Shown here in pieces: positions 1 through 5,743 of a stretch of 35,741 nt of DNA. The notes beneath the pieces are model-generated. The model did not search any database. It worked only from the letters and a program-made list of their open reading frames with translations, and was not told the origin of the DNA. Numbering within the stretch: position 1 is the first letter of the stretch; each line of letters opens with the position of its first letter. This DNA comes from a virus. The position numbers and the translations under genes are program-made. The stretch lies in IMG/VR virus record IMGVR_UViG_3300017991_000241, positions 1 to 35,741 of that record, one strand, 5' to 3'.

Positions 1-110
1 CTCGCCTCATCAATCTCCCTGGCGATCTCATCCAGGGGCTTCACAGGAACATACATACCTGCGTATTCGTGTTCCAGGTATTTTGTTAGGATTTCAAGTG
101 TTTTGGTCAT
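1..110 (-). CDS. Partial small phage protein, C-terminus off window
   Basis: An ATG at 110 opens a frame that runs off the left edge after 36 codons. The protein starts MTKTLEILTKYLEHEYAGMY and then reads VPVKPLDEIAREIDEA. It looks helical and charged, and I do not recognise it. It starts 13 nt after the stop of the gene at 124-423 and so continues the minus-strand operon of small genes. No Shine-Dalgarno sequence precedes the start, as elsewhere in the window. Its function is unknown. Confidence 0.55.
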   Translation of the reverse strand, partial: MTKTLEILTKYLEHEYAGMYVPVKPLDEIAREIDEA

Positions 111-123
111 GGCTATTTGGTTT

Positions 124-423
124 TTATTCTGTAGCTTTTTTTATCGCTGCCTCACATTTGCGCCTAATATTCCCGGCAAACATTGACTCCCGTTCTGAAC
201 GCTGAATATAGCCGATAATTTCATATAGCGTTTCCAGCATCTCCGGTGCGGCGGCGATCAACTTTGCGTTGGCAAGATTTTCATAAAGATGTTTTCCATC
301 ATCCATATTAGAAGAATAACCGCCACATGCGGCTACAATCCTTGATTCGTCAGCATTGGACACGGTTGCATTAGCACGTTTCATTTGCTTCCACGGTCCT
401 GGTGTGTGTTTTGTTTTCATCAT
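124..423 (-). CDS. Small phage protein with HTPGPW / NAKLIAAAPEML motifs
   Basis: This is a 99-residue protein. It carries two hallmarks of a very common family of small phage proteins: HTPGPWK near the N-terminus (residues 6-12) and NAKLIAAAPEMLETL in the middle. The family is widespread in tailed phages and, as far as I know, has no established function. The start codon overlaps the stop of the upstream gene as ATGA, which indicates translational coupling in the leftward operon. A second Met follows directly, so the start could be one codon later. The C-terminal third is basic and helical. Confidence 0.75.
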   Translation of the reverse strand: MMKTKHTPGPWKQMKRANATVSNADESRIVAACGGYSSNMDDGKHLYENLANAKLIAAAPEMLETLYEIIGYIQRSERESMFAGNIRRKCEAAIKKATE

Positions 424-644
424 TCATGGTTTTTGGCTCCCCACAGGGAGAGGATTTGGTTAGCCATTGGGGTATTAAGCATCCTATAATTATTTAGTAT
501 TTTCCTTATCTCCTCTTCACTCGGCGGGGTGAAGGGCTTGACGGGAGTCGTTATCTCTACTTCCTCATTATTAACAGAACTTATTCCTTTTTCTGTTAAG
601 AATGTCGTTGATTCATTCCGATCACATTCTACAAAGTATCTCAT
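420..644 (-). CDS. Hypothetical protein, 74 aa
   Basis: A 74-residue frame starts MRYFVECDRNESTTFL. It has a Pro/Glu-rich middle (TPVKPFTPPSEEEIRKIL) and a helical C-terminus. I do not recognise a family. The PPSEEEI stretch followed by a helix resembles a short linear linker before a helical motif, but this is only a description. It lies 10 nt downstream of the 655-870 gene and overlaps the next gene by four bases, so it belongs to the leftward operon. Confidence 0.55.
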   Translation of the reverse strand: MRYFVECDRNESTTFLTEKGISSVNNEEVEITTPVKPFTPPSEEEIRKILNNYRMLNTPMANQILSLWGAKNHE

Positions 645-654
645 GTGGTTTTAT

Positions 655-870
655 TTAAGGGTGAATAACATATAATTTTTCAATATACACTTTATTCAAC
701 TCTAACGGCAAATAACATCTGTCTTGCACGTTTCTTTCTTTACAGGTGTATAAAACAACACCTTGCTTATCACCAGTTTGGATTTGAACTACCACAAGAT
801 GATTCAGGTCAATATTTGCCGGAAATCCATCTGCGTACTTTAGATCACGCATTTTCATTGTTGTTCTCAT
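655..870 (-). CDS. Hypothetical protein, 71 aa
   Basis: A 71-residue protein with alternating short hydrophobic stretches (HLVVVQIQTG, GVVLYTC, YLPLELNKVYIEKLYVI) that suggest a small beta-rich domain. I do not recognise a family. The ATG overlaps the stop of the upstream 177-aa gene as ATGA. Met-1 and the later Met-5 and Met-7 are all possible starts; I keep the first because of the coupling. No membrane segment is visible. Confidence 0.5.
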   Translation of the reverse strand: MRTTMKMRDLKYADGFPANIDLNHLVVVQIQTGDKQGVVLYTCKERNVQDRCYLPLELNKVYIEKLYVIHP

Positions 871-1400
871 TTCTTTTTATTTAAAAGGTTAATAACCCTC
901 TCACTCCCAGCCGCCTCAGCCATGTAACGGCTCAAAACCCTGGCATATTCCGGCATCCCTCGGTAGAACTTCCACTTCCTGACATGGAAGGATAGCTTGA
1001 TGGATAAAACCTCCCAAAACTCATACATCCGCTTTCCCTTGCCGGTGATCAGGTACCTGCGCCAGGACCAGACGGAGGGGCGGTAGAGGTGGAGGGGAAT
1101 CGCCACATATACATCCACCCCTAACCAAACAGCGCAGCAATAGGCCATGATATAGGGATCTCTGCTCATTTGCTTCTGGGTGTGATTGGTGGTTGTAATC
1201 ATGGGAGACATATAATTAGGCCACCTCTTTCTTTTGTCCAAACAATCTATACACTCAATCAATGAACGGTACGCCCAATCGCTATTATCTTTCGTTTCAA
1301 TGATCACCCGGCAGGTGTTGAATAGAAGGTCTCCGTTTCCGCTTGACAGATCAAGGTAGAAATATCCATGCTTCTCGAAATTGCTAACGTCCCAAGGCAT
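867..1400 (-). CDS. Hypothetical protein, 177 aa, Trp/Tyr/Cys-rich
   Basis: A 177-residue protein, basic and rich in Trp and Tyr, with a hydrophobic middle (YCCAVWLGVDVYVAIPLHLY) too interrupted to be a confident membrane helix. The C-terminal part, from KGKRMYEFWEVL on, is helical and basic. I do not recognise a domain. It begins 14 nt after the stop of the 51-aa gene at 1415-1570. The base composition here is visibly richer in G and C than in the late genes on the plus strand, which may mean a different origin for this cassette. Confidence 0.55.
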   Translation of the reverse strand: MPWDVSNFEKHGYFYLDLSSGNGDLLFNTCRVIIETKDNSDWAYRSLIECIDCLDKRKRWPNYMSPMITTTNHTQKQMSRDPYIMAYCCAVWLGVDVYVAIPLHLYRPSVWSWRRYLITGKGKRMYEFWEVLSIKLSFHVRKWKFYRGMPEYARVLSRYMAEAAGSERVINLLNKKK

Positions 1401-1414
1401 TGCTTTCTTCCCAG

Positions 1415-1570
1415 TTAATGGAGATTTCGTTGGGTTTCCATGGCATCGGCAATTTCATAAGCCTTCTTAACAATCTGATCAACATTCTCAGACATGTAGG
1501 GCTGGTAACCATTTGCCAGGATTCCCATAAGGGCTGCTCTAGCAAATTTATCTTTTCTTAGTTTTTTCAT
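1415..1570 (-). CDS. Small phage protein, 51 aa (ILANG / ADAME type)
   Basis: An ATG at 1570 overlaps the stop of the 89-aa gene as ATGA and opens 51 codons that end with TAA at 1415-1417. The protein contains ARAALMGILANG and ends IVKKAYEIADAMETQRNLH. The pattern 'AA.xGILAN ... A..IADA.' matches a widespread family of very short phage proteins of unknown function. The coupled start and the family-like sequence support a real gene despite its small size. Confidence 0.65.
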   Translation of the reverse strand: MKKLRKDKFARAALMGILANGYQPYMSENVDQIVKKAYEIADAMETQRNLH

Positions 1571-1836
1571 GTGTCAAATTTTTCGTTATAATCTCGTGGT
1601 AAATCTGGAATTTTAAAACCATTTTCTTTTTGCCATTCAATCATTCGTCTAGCTTGAAGTCTGGCTAAATCAGCAATATGGGGATCTCCCCCAATAGCTC
1701 TGACTCGATTAGACCAGTCAAGGAGTAAAGTAGGGGCAATGGGATCTTGTCCCCTTAATAAGAATACAGGTTCATCTTCTGGTATTTTATTATCCGGATC
1801 CTGAATACGATTGTAATCTTCTCTAGCGTGAATCAT
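1567..1836 (-). CDS. Conserved phage hypothetical (DEPVFLLRGQDPIAP)
   Basis: An 89-residue protein that contains HAREDYNRIQDP, then IPEDEPVFLLRGQDPIAP, then IGGDPHIADLARLQARRM. I have the impression of a recurring small family in phage and prokaryotic genomes with the phrase DEPVFLLR.QD, but I cannot name a function. The N-terminus is acidic and the C-terminal half is an amphipathic helix. The ATG overlaps the stop of the upstream membrane-protein gene as ATGA, and the stop overlaps the next start in the same way. Confidence 0.65.
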   Translation of the reverse strand: MIHAREDYNRIQDPDNKIPEDEPVFLLRGQDPIAPTLLLDWSNRVRAIGGDPHIADLARLQARRMIEWQKENGFKIPDLPRDYNEKFDT

Positions 1837-2342
1837 TTTTTATTTTTTTTAAATATACCTATTATAATCCCAGCAATAGTATAAATTACTACTAAACCTA
1901 TAGAGATTAAACTAACCCATACTGAAATAAACTTTACTTCAATAATATCAGCCCCAATAATCAAAGACATAAGTTTTGTTAATCCCAAAAAGATACTTGG
2001 ATTAAAATTACTTTTTTGAAGAAGCAATCTTATAAATCTATCGAAATATTTAGATCTTCCTACATAAAATATATCTAATTGTACGTCAGATCTGAATAGG
2101 TTATAGATAATTGAAAAGATAGCATATCGGATTAATAAAAATCCTACAAGTAATCTCCAGAACTCTAAATCTACTTTCCAAGGAAATGTTATATCTATCA
2201 TCCAAGCCATGATAGCTAAAATCATTATAGCTCGGTGAAGGAATTCAAAAATCCCCGAAAGGGATTTTTTACCTGAATCATAAACTGATTCATAAAAAGC
2301 CTCTCCAAATATCAGGACCATAAAAAGCAAAAAAGTTAACAT
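1833..2342 (-). CDS. Polytopic membrane protein, 169 aa
   Basis: A 169-residue protein with four to five hydrophobic segments at about residues 2-20, 37-53, 61-83, 118-136 and 138-164, and a lysine-rich C-terminus (FKKNKK). It is expected to sit in the inner membrane. I do not recognise a family. The gene is the first after the tmRNA terminator. Its leader contains a copy of the recurrent intergenic element, so it probably heads its own leftward operon that continues through the gene cut off at the window edge. A role in superinfection exclusion or lysis control is possible but unsupported. Confidence 0.65.
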   Translation of the reverse strand: MLTFLLFMVLIFGEAFYESVYDSGKKSLSGIFEFLHRAIMILAIMAWMIDITFPWKVDLEFWRLLVGFLLIRYAIFSIIYNLFRSDVQLDIFYVGRSKYFDRFIRLLLQKSNFNPSIFLGLTKLMSLIIGADIIEVKFISVWVSLISIGLVVIYTIAGIIIGIFKKNKK

Positions 2343-2343
2343 G

Positions 2344-2377
2344 GTGGTTTTATTATAAATAGTACTTAGGATACTAG
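2344..2377 (-). promoter_or_regulatory. Recurrent intergenic element, copy A
   Basis: Read on the minus strand, CTAGTATCCTAAGTACTAT followed by TTATAATAAAA stands between the terminator after the tmRNA and the ATG of the membrane-protein gene. The first 19 bases are identical to copy B (3845-3872) and differ from copy C (27690-27720) by one base. The position right after a terminator and before a gene fits a promoter; an mRNA leader or processing signal is the alternative. Confidence 0.5.
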
Positions 2378-2412
2378 AAAAAAGAGGGATTACCTCCTAG
2401 AGGGTCCCTCTT
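2378..2412 (-). terminator. Intrinsic terminator after the tmRNA coding half
   Basis: On the minus strand AAGAGGGA and TCCCTCTT form an 8-bp stem (2405-2412 with 2382-2389), followed by a run of six T (2383-2378). An inner CCTCTAGGAGG palindrome lies in the loop. The hairpin begins about 8 nt after the tag stop codon, so it ends the tmRNA precursor just behind the coding half. This is strong support for the permuted gene order. Confidence 0.75.
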
Positions 2413-2419
2413 CCAGGAA

Positions 2420-2527
2420 TTAAGCCGCAAGCTTAAACTCCCTGTTGATTGACAATGAATTGTCGGTTGTTGTTAAAATCATTCTCGGTATATCATACTC
2501 ATTTGCTGTCAAAACCAAATCAGCCCC
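2420..2527 (-). ncRNA. ssrA: tmRNA coding half with tag frame (I)NREFKLAA
   Basis: This piece starts at the expected RNase P site before GGGGCTG and contains the short tag frame. LAA-stop is the classical degradation signal recognised by ClpXP-type proteases. The resume codon is not certain. AAC (2446-2444) has an A four bases upstream, as in Escherichia coli tmRNA. Starting at ATC would add one Ile. No long pseudoknots fit behind the tag, which matches the reduced form of two-piece tmRNAs. Confidence 0.8.
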
Positions 2528-2793
2528 AAAAAGGTAGTAAGCCCGTTCTGTCCTTAAACTATTAAATGGAATTGAACCATACCGTTAATGGGGATTTACA
2601 CCCCAATTACTTACTACCAAAACTAATTGGCAAAATATCCTATCTCCGGGAACTCTTAGCGACCGGTTCTTCAGACCGGAACGGACAGGAAATGAGCTAT
2701 CCCCAACCCCCCTGACGGGGCAACCCATCGTTTCGCCAGAAGTCAGGTCCTGGTTTATCGATTAGTTATTTTCTTTTCTTTTCAGAGATATTG
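2528..2793 (-). ncRNA. Intervening segment of the permuted tmRNA precursor, structured
   Basis: This is the part of the precursor between the mature 3' and 5' ends, expected to be removed. Several perfect helices are visible: 2742-2747 with 2711-2716 (6 bp); 2675-2679 with 2663-2667 (5 bp); 2610-2618 with 2533-2541 (9 bp, CTTACTACC/GGTAGTAAG), which ends 5 nt before the coding half; and 2590-2593 with 2601-2604. CCAATTA/TAATTGG (2624-2630 with 2603-2609) would form a pseudoknot with the 9-bp helix. I see no open reading frame, tRNA or group I intron core. The length, about 265 nt, seems large for a simple processing spacer. Confidence 0.6.
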
Positions 2794-2880
2794 TGGAGCT
2801 GCGGGGAGTCGAACCCCGGTCCAAACAAACTTTCATAAATACGTCAATGAACGATTTCATTAATAAATAGTAGTCTGGTA

Positions 2881-3141
2881 TTAATTCTTCAATGCTTTAC
2901 TTAGACAAGTTTCTAAGATATCTTCTCCCCAATAAAACTCTATCTGTTCAACTAAAGGACGAGGATCTGGTAATGGTTCAATTATAAAATGCCCTGTGGG
3001 AACAGCTCCAGTCCCTTTACAAGCTAAACAATCACGTTTTACCATTTTAGGTTTACTAACGTTTGTTTCTGGATTTTCCTGGACTTCGATACTCTGGACG
3101 CCCAAGCAAACCGGGCAAATTTTCATTATAGGTCTGATCAT
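2881..3141 (-). CDS. Small zinc-ribbon-like protein, 86 aa
   Basis: An 86-residue protein with CPVC (residues 9-12) and CLACKGTG (about residues 38-45). This spacing and the CxxCxGxG repeat resemble a single DnaJ-type or rubredoxin-like zinc knuckle, so zinc binding is likely. The C-terminus is acidic. The second Met (MKICPVC) is a plausible alternative start and would shorten the overlap with the upstream frame from 86 to 71 nt. It is the last coding gene before the tmRNA, whose acceptor half begins right after the stop. Confidence 0.6.
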   Translation of the reverse strand: MIRPIMKICPVCLGVQSIEVQENPETNVSKPKMVKRDCLACKGTGAVPTGHFIIEPLPDPRPLVEQIEFYWGEDILETCLSKALKN

Positions 3142-3412
3142 GATTATAATCCCTTTTAGTGAAAAATTTTAATAATTCATCATGTACAGTTAATCCCTGG
3201 TGAACATGTTTTATTTTACCATCTATTGCATAAAACAATCTCATTCCAGAATGGCTAGAGATTACATATTTACCATTCACAAAATATATTGTGCTTTTAG
3301 TTAATCCCGAACCTAAAACTTTTTTAAGTTCATATCCCAATTCATTTAAAAATTCCCTGAAAGGGGTAGTTTCTACTACTAATCTTTTATGGATTATCTG
3401 TTCTTCGCTCAT
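3056..3412 (-). CDS. Hypothetical protein, 118 aa, overlaps next gene
   Basis: A 118-residue frame that starts MSEEQIIHKRLVVETTPFRE and continues with a beta-rich core (STIYFVNGKYVISSHSGMRLFYAIDGKI). The last 30 residues (from about RDYNHDQTYN) are polar, Arg- and Pro-rich, and overlap the 86-aa gene for about 86 nt. The core looks like a genuine small domain. The tail could be read-through created by a lost stop or a frameshift. I do not recognise the family. Confidence 0.5.
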   Translation of the reverse strand: MSEEQIIHKRLVVETTPFREFLNELGYELKKVLGSGLTKSTIYFVNGKYVISSHSGMRLFYAIDGKIKHVHQGLTVHDELLKFFTKRDYNHDQTYNENLPGLLGRPEYRSPGKSRNKR

Positions 3413-3626
3413 CTATTATTACTTGAATATTATCAGACCAAAGTTTAATATAAGTTTTCCCTTTTTCAAACGGGGGGTTTAATTTAATATACATGAGCCC
3501 ATCATAAAGGATTACTTTACCATTTTCATCAATAGTAATTTCACAAGTAGAATTAAATCCTTTAAATTCAGCCTTATATTGATTAATGTTTGGTGAACTT
3601 TTAACTATTTTCTTTTTCAGTACCAT
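3387..3626 (-). CDS. Hypothetical protein, 79 aa, beta-rich
   Basis: A 79-residue frame with alternating strands (YKAEFKGFNSTCEITIDENGKVILYDGLMYIKL) that suggest a small beta-barrel or sandwich. It overlaps the gene on either side by about 26 nt. Such tight overlaps are usual for this operon. No family was recognised. The strand pattern and the charged C-terminus (DERRTDNP) suggest a soluble protein. Confidence 0.5.
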   Translation of the reverse strand: MVLKKKIVKSSPNINQYKAEFKGFNSTCEITIDENGKVILYDGLMYIKLNPPFEKGKTYIKLWSDNIQVIIDERRTDNP

Positions 3627-3843
3627 GATCTAAAGATTTTAAGGTTTGTTGTAATTTTTCCAAAGTTTTTTGGTCTTGGGCTTTTATTAAAGTATGTTGT
3701 TGACATTTTTCCCAAACATCATTCAGAGTTAATTGTATCAGTTCAAGATTTTCTTCTTTTGCCTTTAAGTTCATTGCTCCTCTAAGCTGCCCATTTAGAA
3801 AATGGGAAATATTATTCAGATATTCTTGAATTTCTTCGTCCAT
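3601..3843 (-). CDS. Helical hypothetical protein, 80 aa
   Basis: An 80-residue, almost entirely helical protein (MDEEIQEYLNNISHFLNGQL at the start, KTLEKLQQTLKSLDHG near the end). Heptad-like Leu spacing in the C-terminal half suggests a short coiled coil. It is the first gene of the leftward operon that runs from 3843 through the tmRNA. A copy of the recurrent intergenic element lies immediately upstream. No function can be assigned. Confidence 0.6.
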   Translation of the reverse strand: MDEEIQEYLNNISHFLNGQLRGAMNLKAKEENLELIQLTLNDVWEKCQQHTLIKAQDQKTLEKLQQTLKSLDHGTEKENS

Positions 3844-3844
3844 T

Positions 3845-3902
3845 TTATTTCAAATAGTACTTAGGATACTAGCAAGACTATTTTTTCTATCCAAAAAGGA
3901 TT
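3845..3902. promoter_or_regulatory. Divergent control region with intergenic element copy B
   Basis: This 59-bp gap separates the leftward operon from the rightward methyltransferase gene. On the minus strand it contains CTAGTATCCTAAGTACTAT plus TTGAAATAAAA (3872-3845), the same element as copy A. On the plus strand an AT-rich tract (GACTATTTTTTCTATCC) precedes the ATG at 3903. It must hold signals for both directions, though no classical sigma-70 boxes are convincing. Confidence 0.5.
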
Positions 3903-4937
3903 ATGAAGATTTTAGGGGTTAATGGAGGAAATGGAGTTATTTTATATCCTATGAGAAGGTTTCTTATTGGAAATTATGAACCTCGTAGTGTTTTTAAAAC
4001 AAGAGAAAATAAACAATGGAAATTAAATTTCCCAAAAGTACCTCTTCATAACCACCCTTTAGATTTTTATCATAACTATACTGGAAAGCATATAAAATAC
4101 CCAATTCCTGATGTTATAGTAGGAGCCCCCGATTGTGGACATTCATCAGTATTAGCCTATAGTAGAGCTAAGAAACTTTCAAATCCTTTAGATAACCCTA
4201 GTTTAGATTTATATATTAGATCTATACTACTCCTAAATCCCAAAATTTTTATGATGGAGAATTTACCTAAAATGTTAGAATTAGTAGGTAAAGAAGTTAT
4301 AATGGAAACTTTTACTAACTATGAATTAATATTTCATGAAAGGTCTGTAATAGATTGGGGAAATTCTCAAAAGAATAGGAAAAGGTTAGTTTTAATTGGT
4401 TTATCAAAACAGTATTTTAAAGAAAACTTGGCTCTAGTACGAGACTATTTTACCTACATATATAGGATAAATTCTATTAAAAACTGTGAAGAATTACTAA
4501 AGGGAATAGAAGATTTTAATGAAGATCAAGGTCATGTTCGTGAAAGTATTTCAGACATCATCACACTTTATTCAGGGTATAAAATCTCATTGCGTGATAT
4601 TCAGAGATTCTGGAAAAATCACTCTGACCTTAGAAGATGGCCAGTATCCGATCGTAAGTTTTCTACTGCTCCGGGAGTATATCGAAATCTTAAAAGTGAC
4701 TTGCCCGCCACTGCCAGGAAAGCAAATCGGCAATTTAATGATCGAGGTCTACAAATGTCTCCAAGAGAACTCGCCAGAATTCAGGGGGTTCCGGATAAAT
4801 TTCAAATATACATTGATAGGGGCCAATTGACTTACTGGATAAATAAAGGAAGAGCTACTGTAACTAAAACTCCGCCTTACGAAATCGGAAAATGGTTTTA
4901 TAACCAACTCAAACAAATTCCAGAATTATGGAAATAA
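3903..4937 (+). CDS. Divergent DNA C5-cytosine methyltransferase-like protein
   Basis: This 344-residue protein keeps the order of the C5-cytosine methyltransferase motifs. The catalytic-loop region reads GAPDCGHSS (74-82), with Cys78 where the family has GGPPCQGFS. Motif VI reads MMENLPKM (Glu119), motif VIII reads SQKNRKRLVLIG (155-166), and the C-terminal motif IX-X region contains MSPRELARIQGVPDKF and a late RATVTKTPPYEIGKW. Thus the nucleophile and the ENx glutamate survive, while motif IV has Gly in place of Gln after the Cys and motif I is poorly conserved (LGVNGGNG). Phage enzymes of this type modify the phage genome against host restriction. A modified reaction or a role on unusual bases is possible. 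It is the first gene of the rightward block and overlaps the endolysin gene by 10 nt. Confidence 0.75.
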   Translation: MKILGVNGGNGVILYPMRRFLIGNYEPRSVFKTRENKQWKLNFPKVPLHNHPLDFYHNYTGKHIKYPIPDVIVGAPDCGHSSVLAYSRAKKLSNPLDNPSLDLYIRSILLLNPKIFMMENLPKMLELVGKEVIMETFTNYELIFHERSVIDWGNSQKNRKRLVLIGLSKQYFKENLALVRDYFTYIYRINSIKNCEELLKGIEDFNEDQGHVRESISDIITLYSGYKISLRDIQRFWKNHSDLRRWPVSDRKFSTAPGVYRNLKSDLPATARKANRQFNDRGLQMSPRELARIQGVPDKFQIYIDRGQLTYWINKGRATVTKTPPYEIGKWFYNQLKQIPELWK

Positions 4938-5641
4938 TTAAAAAATACCTAACAAACGGGCAATATCTTACCCAAGAGTATGAAAAGAAATCTATCTTTC
5001 TTCATCATACTGTAGGTACAAATGCTATGAGTGCTTGGAGATGGTGGAATTCAACTCCTGAAAGAGTAGGTACTCCTTATATTATTGACCGAGATGGGAG
5101 CATTTTAGAATGCTTTGATCCTAAGATGTGGGCCTTTCATCTCGGTGTAGTAGGAGATGATAATTGGCATGAAAAACATAGTATCAATATAGAGCTGGTT
5201 TCAGCTGGTCCACTAGTTGAAGAAAATAAAGAATATCGTTTTTACCCCCTTTATCCTAATAAGCTTCGTTGGACTACAATCCCTGAATCCGAAGTTATAA
5301 AGAAAAAGTGGAGGGGTTATGAAATATTCCATAATTACTCTGATGCCCAATTAGAATCCTTGTCTTGGCTTATTGGTCGATTATTCCTTGATTTCCCAGG
5401 ACTAAGAGTTGATAATGATTTAGAGAAATTCTTTGAGTACGATAAATCTGTATTAACTGAACATAAAGGGGGCATCTGGTCTCATAGCACTGTAAGGGAG
5501 AATAAATCGGATATTATACCTACAAAAGAGCTGATAAAGGCTCTAATATCCGTTCAAAAAGATCTGATGCCCCCTAAATCTCCTCCTAAGCCTGTTCCTA
5601 AAGCTAGTAATAGGAATAAATCTTCTAAAAAGCAATCCTAA
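4928..5641 (+). CDS. Endolysin, N-acetylmuramoyl-L-alanine amidase (Amidase_2 fold)
   Basis: A 237-residue cytoplasmic-type endolysin without a signal peptide. The Amidase_2/PGRP features are FLHHTVG (His26-His27), WAFHLG (His71), HSINIELV (Glu89) and the C-terminal WSHSTVRENKSDI (His186, Asp195). One of His26 or His27, plus His186 and Asp195, fits the zinc site of T7 lysozyme-like amidases, with Asp in place of the Cys. It would cut the amide bond between MurNAc and L-Ala in peptidoglycan at the end of infection. The tail after residue 215 is Pro- and Lys-rich (MPPKSPPKPVPKAS) and looks disordered. The gene overlaps the methyltransferase by 10 nt and precedes a membrane-anchored protein that may be a spanin. 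Confidence 0.85.
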   Translation: MEIIKKYLTNGQYLTQEYEKKSIFLHHTVGTNAMSAWRWWNSTPERVGTPYIIDRDGSILECFDPKMWAFHLGVVGDDNWHEKHSINIELVSAGPLVEENKEYRFYPLYPNKLRWTTIPESEVIKKKWRGYEIFHNYSDAQLESLSWLIGRLFLDFPGLRVDNDLEKFFEYDKSVLTEHKGGIWSHSTVRENKSDIIPTKELIKALISVQKDLMPPKSPPKPVPKASNRNKSSKKQS

Positions 5642-5678
5642 ATCCTAGTTTTTTATTCTTAACGCCACGGGATAAATT

Positions 5679-5714
5679 ATAGTAGCACCCCCCTTAAAAA
5701 AAGGGGTGCACTAT
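5679..5714. repeat. Strong GC-rich hairpin between lysis genes
   Basis: GCACCCC (5685-5691) and GGGGTGC (5703-5709) pair perfectly around an A-rich 11-nt loop. The flanking ATAGT and ACTAT extend the stem to about 12 bp with one bulged A. No T-run follows on the plus strand, so it is not a standard terminator. It may protect or separate mRNAs between the endolysin gene and the next gene. Confidence 0.55.
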
Positions 5715-5743
5715 ATAATTTAATCCCTCTAGGGCTCCAGTTT

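Larger units (their letters stand above)
2378..2880 (-). ncRNA. ssrA: Circularly permuted two-piece tmRNA
   Basis: The minus strand carries both tRNA-like ends of a tmRNA, in swapped order. The acceptor half comes first: TTTGGAC, then T-stem CGGGG, loop TTCGACT, stem CCCCG (2818-2802), then CAGCTCC plus A (2801-2794). The coding half lies about 265 nt downstream: GGGGCTG (2527-2521), a D-loop-like TTTGGTTTTGACAG, and a reading frame that ends ATC AAC AGG GAG TTT AAG CTT GCG GCT TAA (2449-2420), giving a tag (I)NREFKLAA. GGGGCTG pairs with CAGCTCC over 7 bp, including the G-U at the third pair that is typical of tmRNA. CAAAT after the D-loop can pair with GTTTG before the T-arm (helix 2). Permuted tmRNAs are known in alphaproteobacteria and some cyanobacteria and betaproteobacteria. 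The upstream limit of the acceptor half is uncertain; 2880 abuts the preceding stop codon. The genomic 3' end reads A-CAA rather than A-CCA. Confidence 0.88.

Noticed and set aside
2566-2580. T-arm-like ATGGTTCAATTCCAT on the minus strand, possible tRNA
   Set aside because: Only four stem pairs, and no acceptor, D-arm or anticodon arm can be built around it.
2528-2793. Group I intron or permuted intron in the spacer between the tmRNA halves
   Set aside because: The interlocked helices first recalled P3/P7, but no P4-P6 region, no guanosine-binding P7 and no conserved core boxes are present; the terminator right behind the coding half leaves no room for a 5' intron half.
2794-3009. A standard, unpermuted tmRNA whose 5' end would be GGAGCTG on the minus strand at 3009-3003
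   Set aside because: That copy lies inside the zinc-ribbon gene, has no D-loop-like sequence or tag frame behind it, and the region down to 2881 is coding. The GGGGCTG at 2527 has both.
4519-4830. 103-codon frame inside the methyltransferase gene
   Set aside because: Fully nested in another frame of a gene with recognisable motifs across this part.
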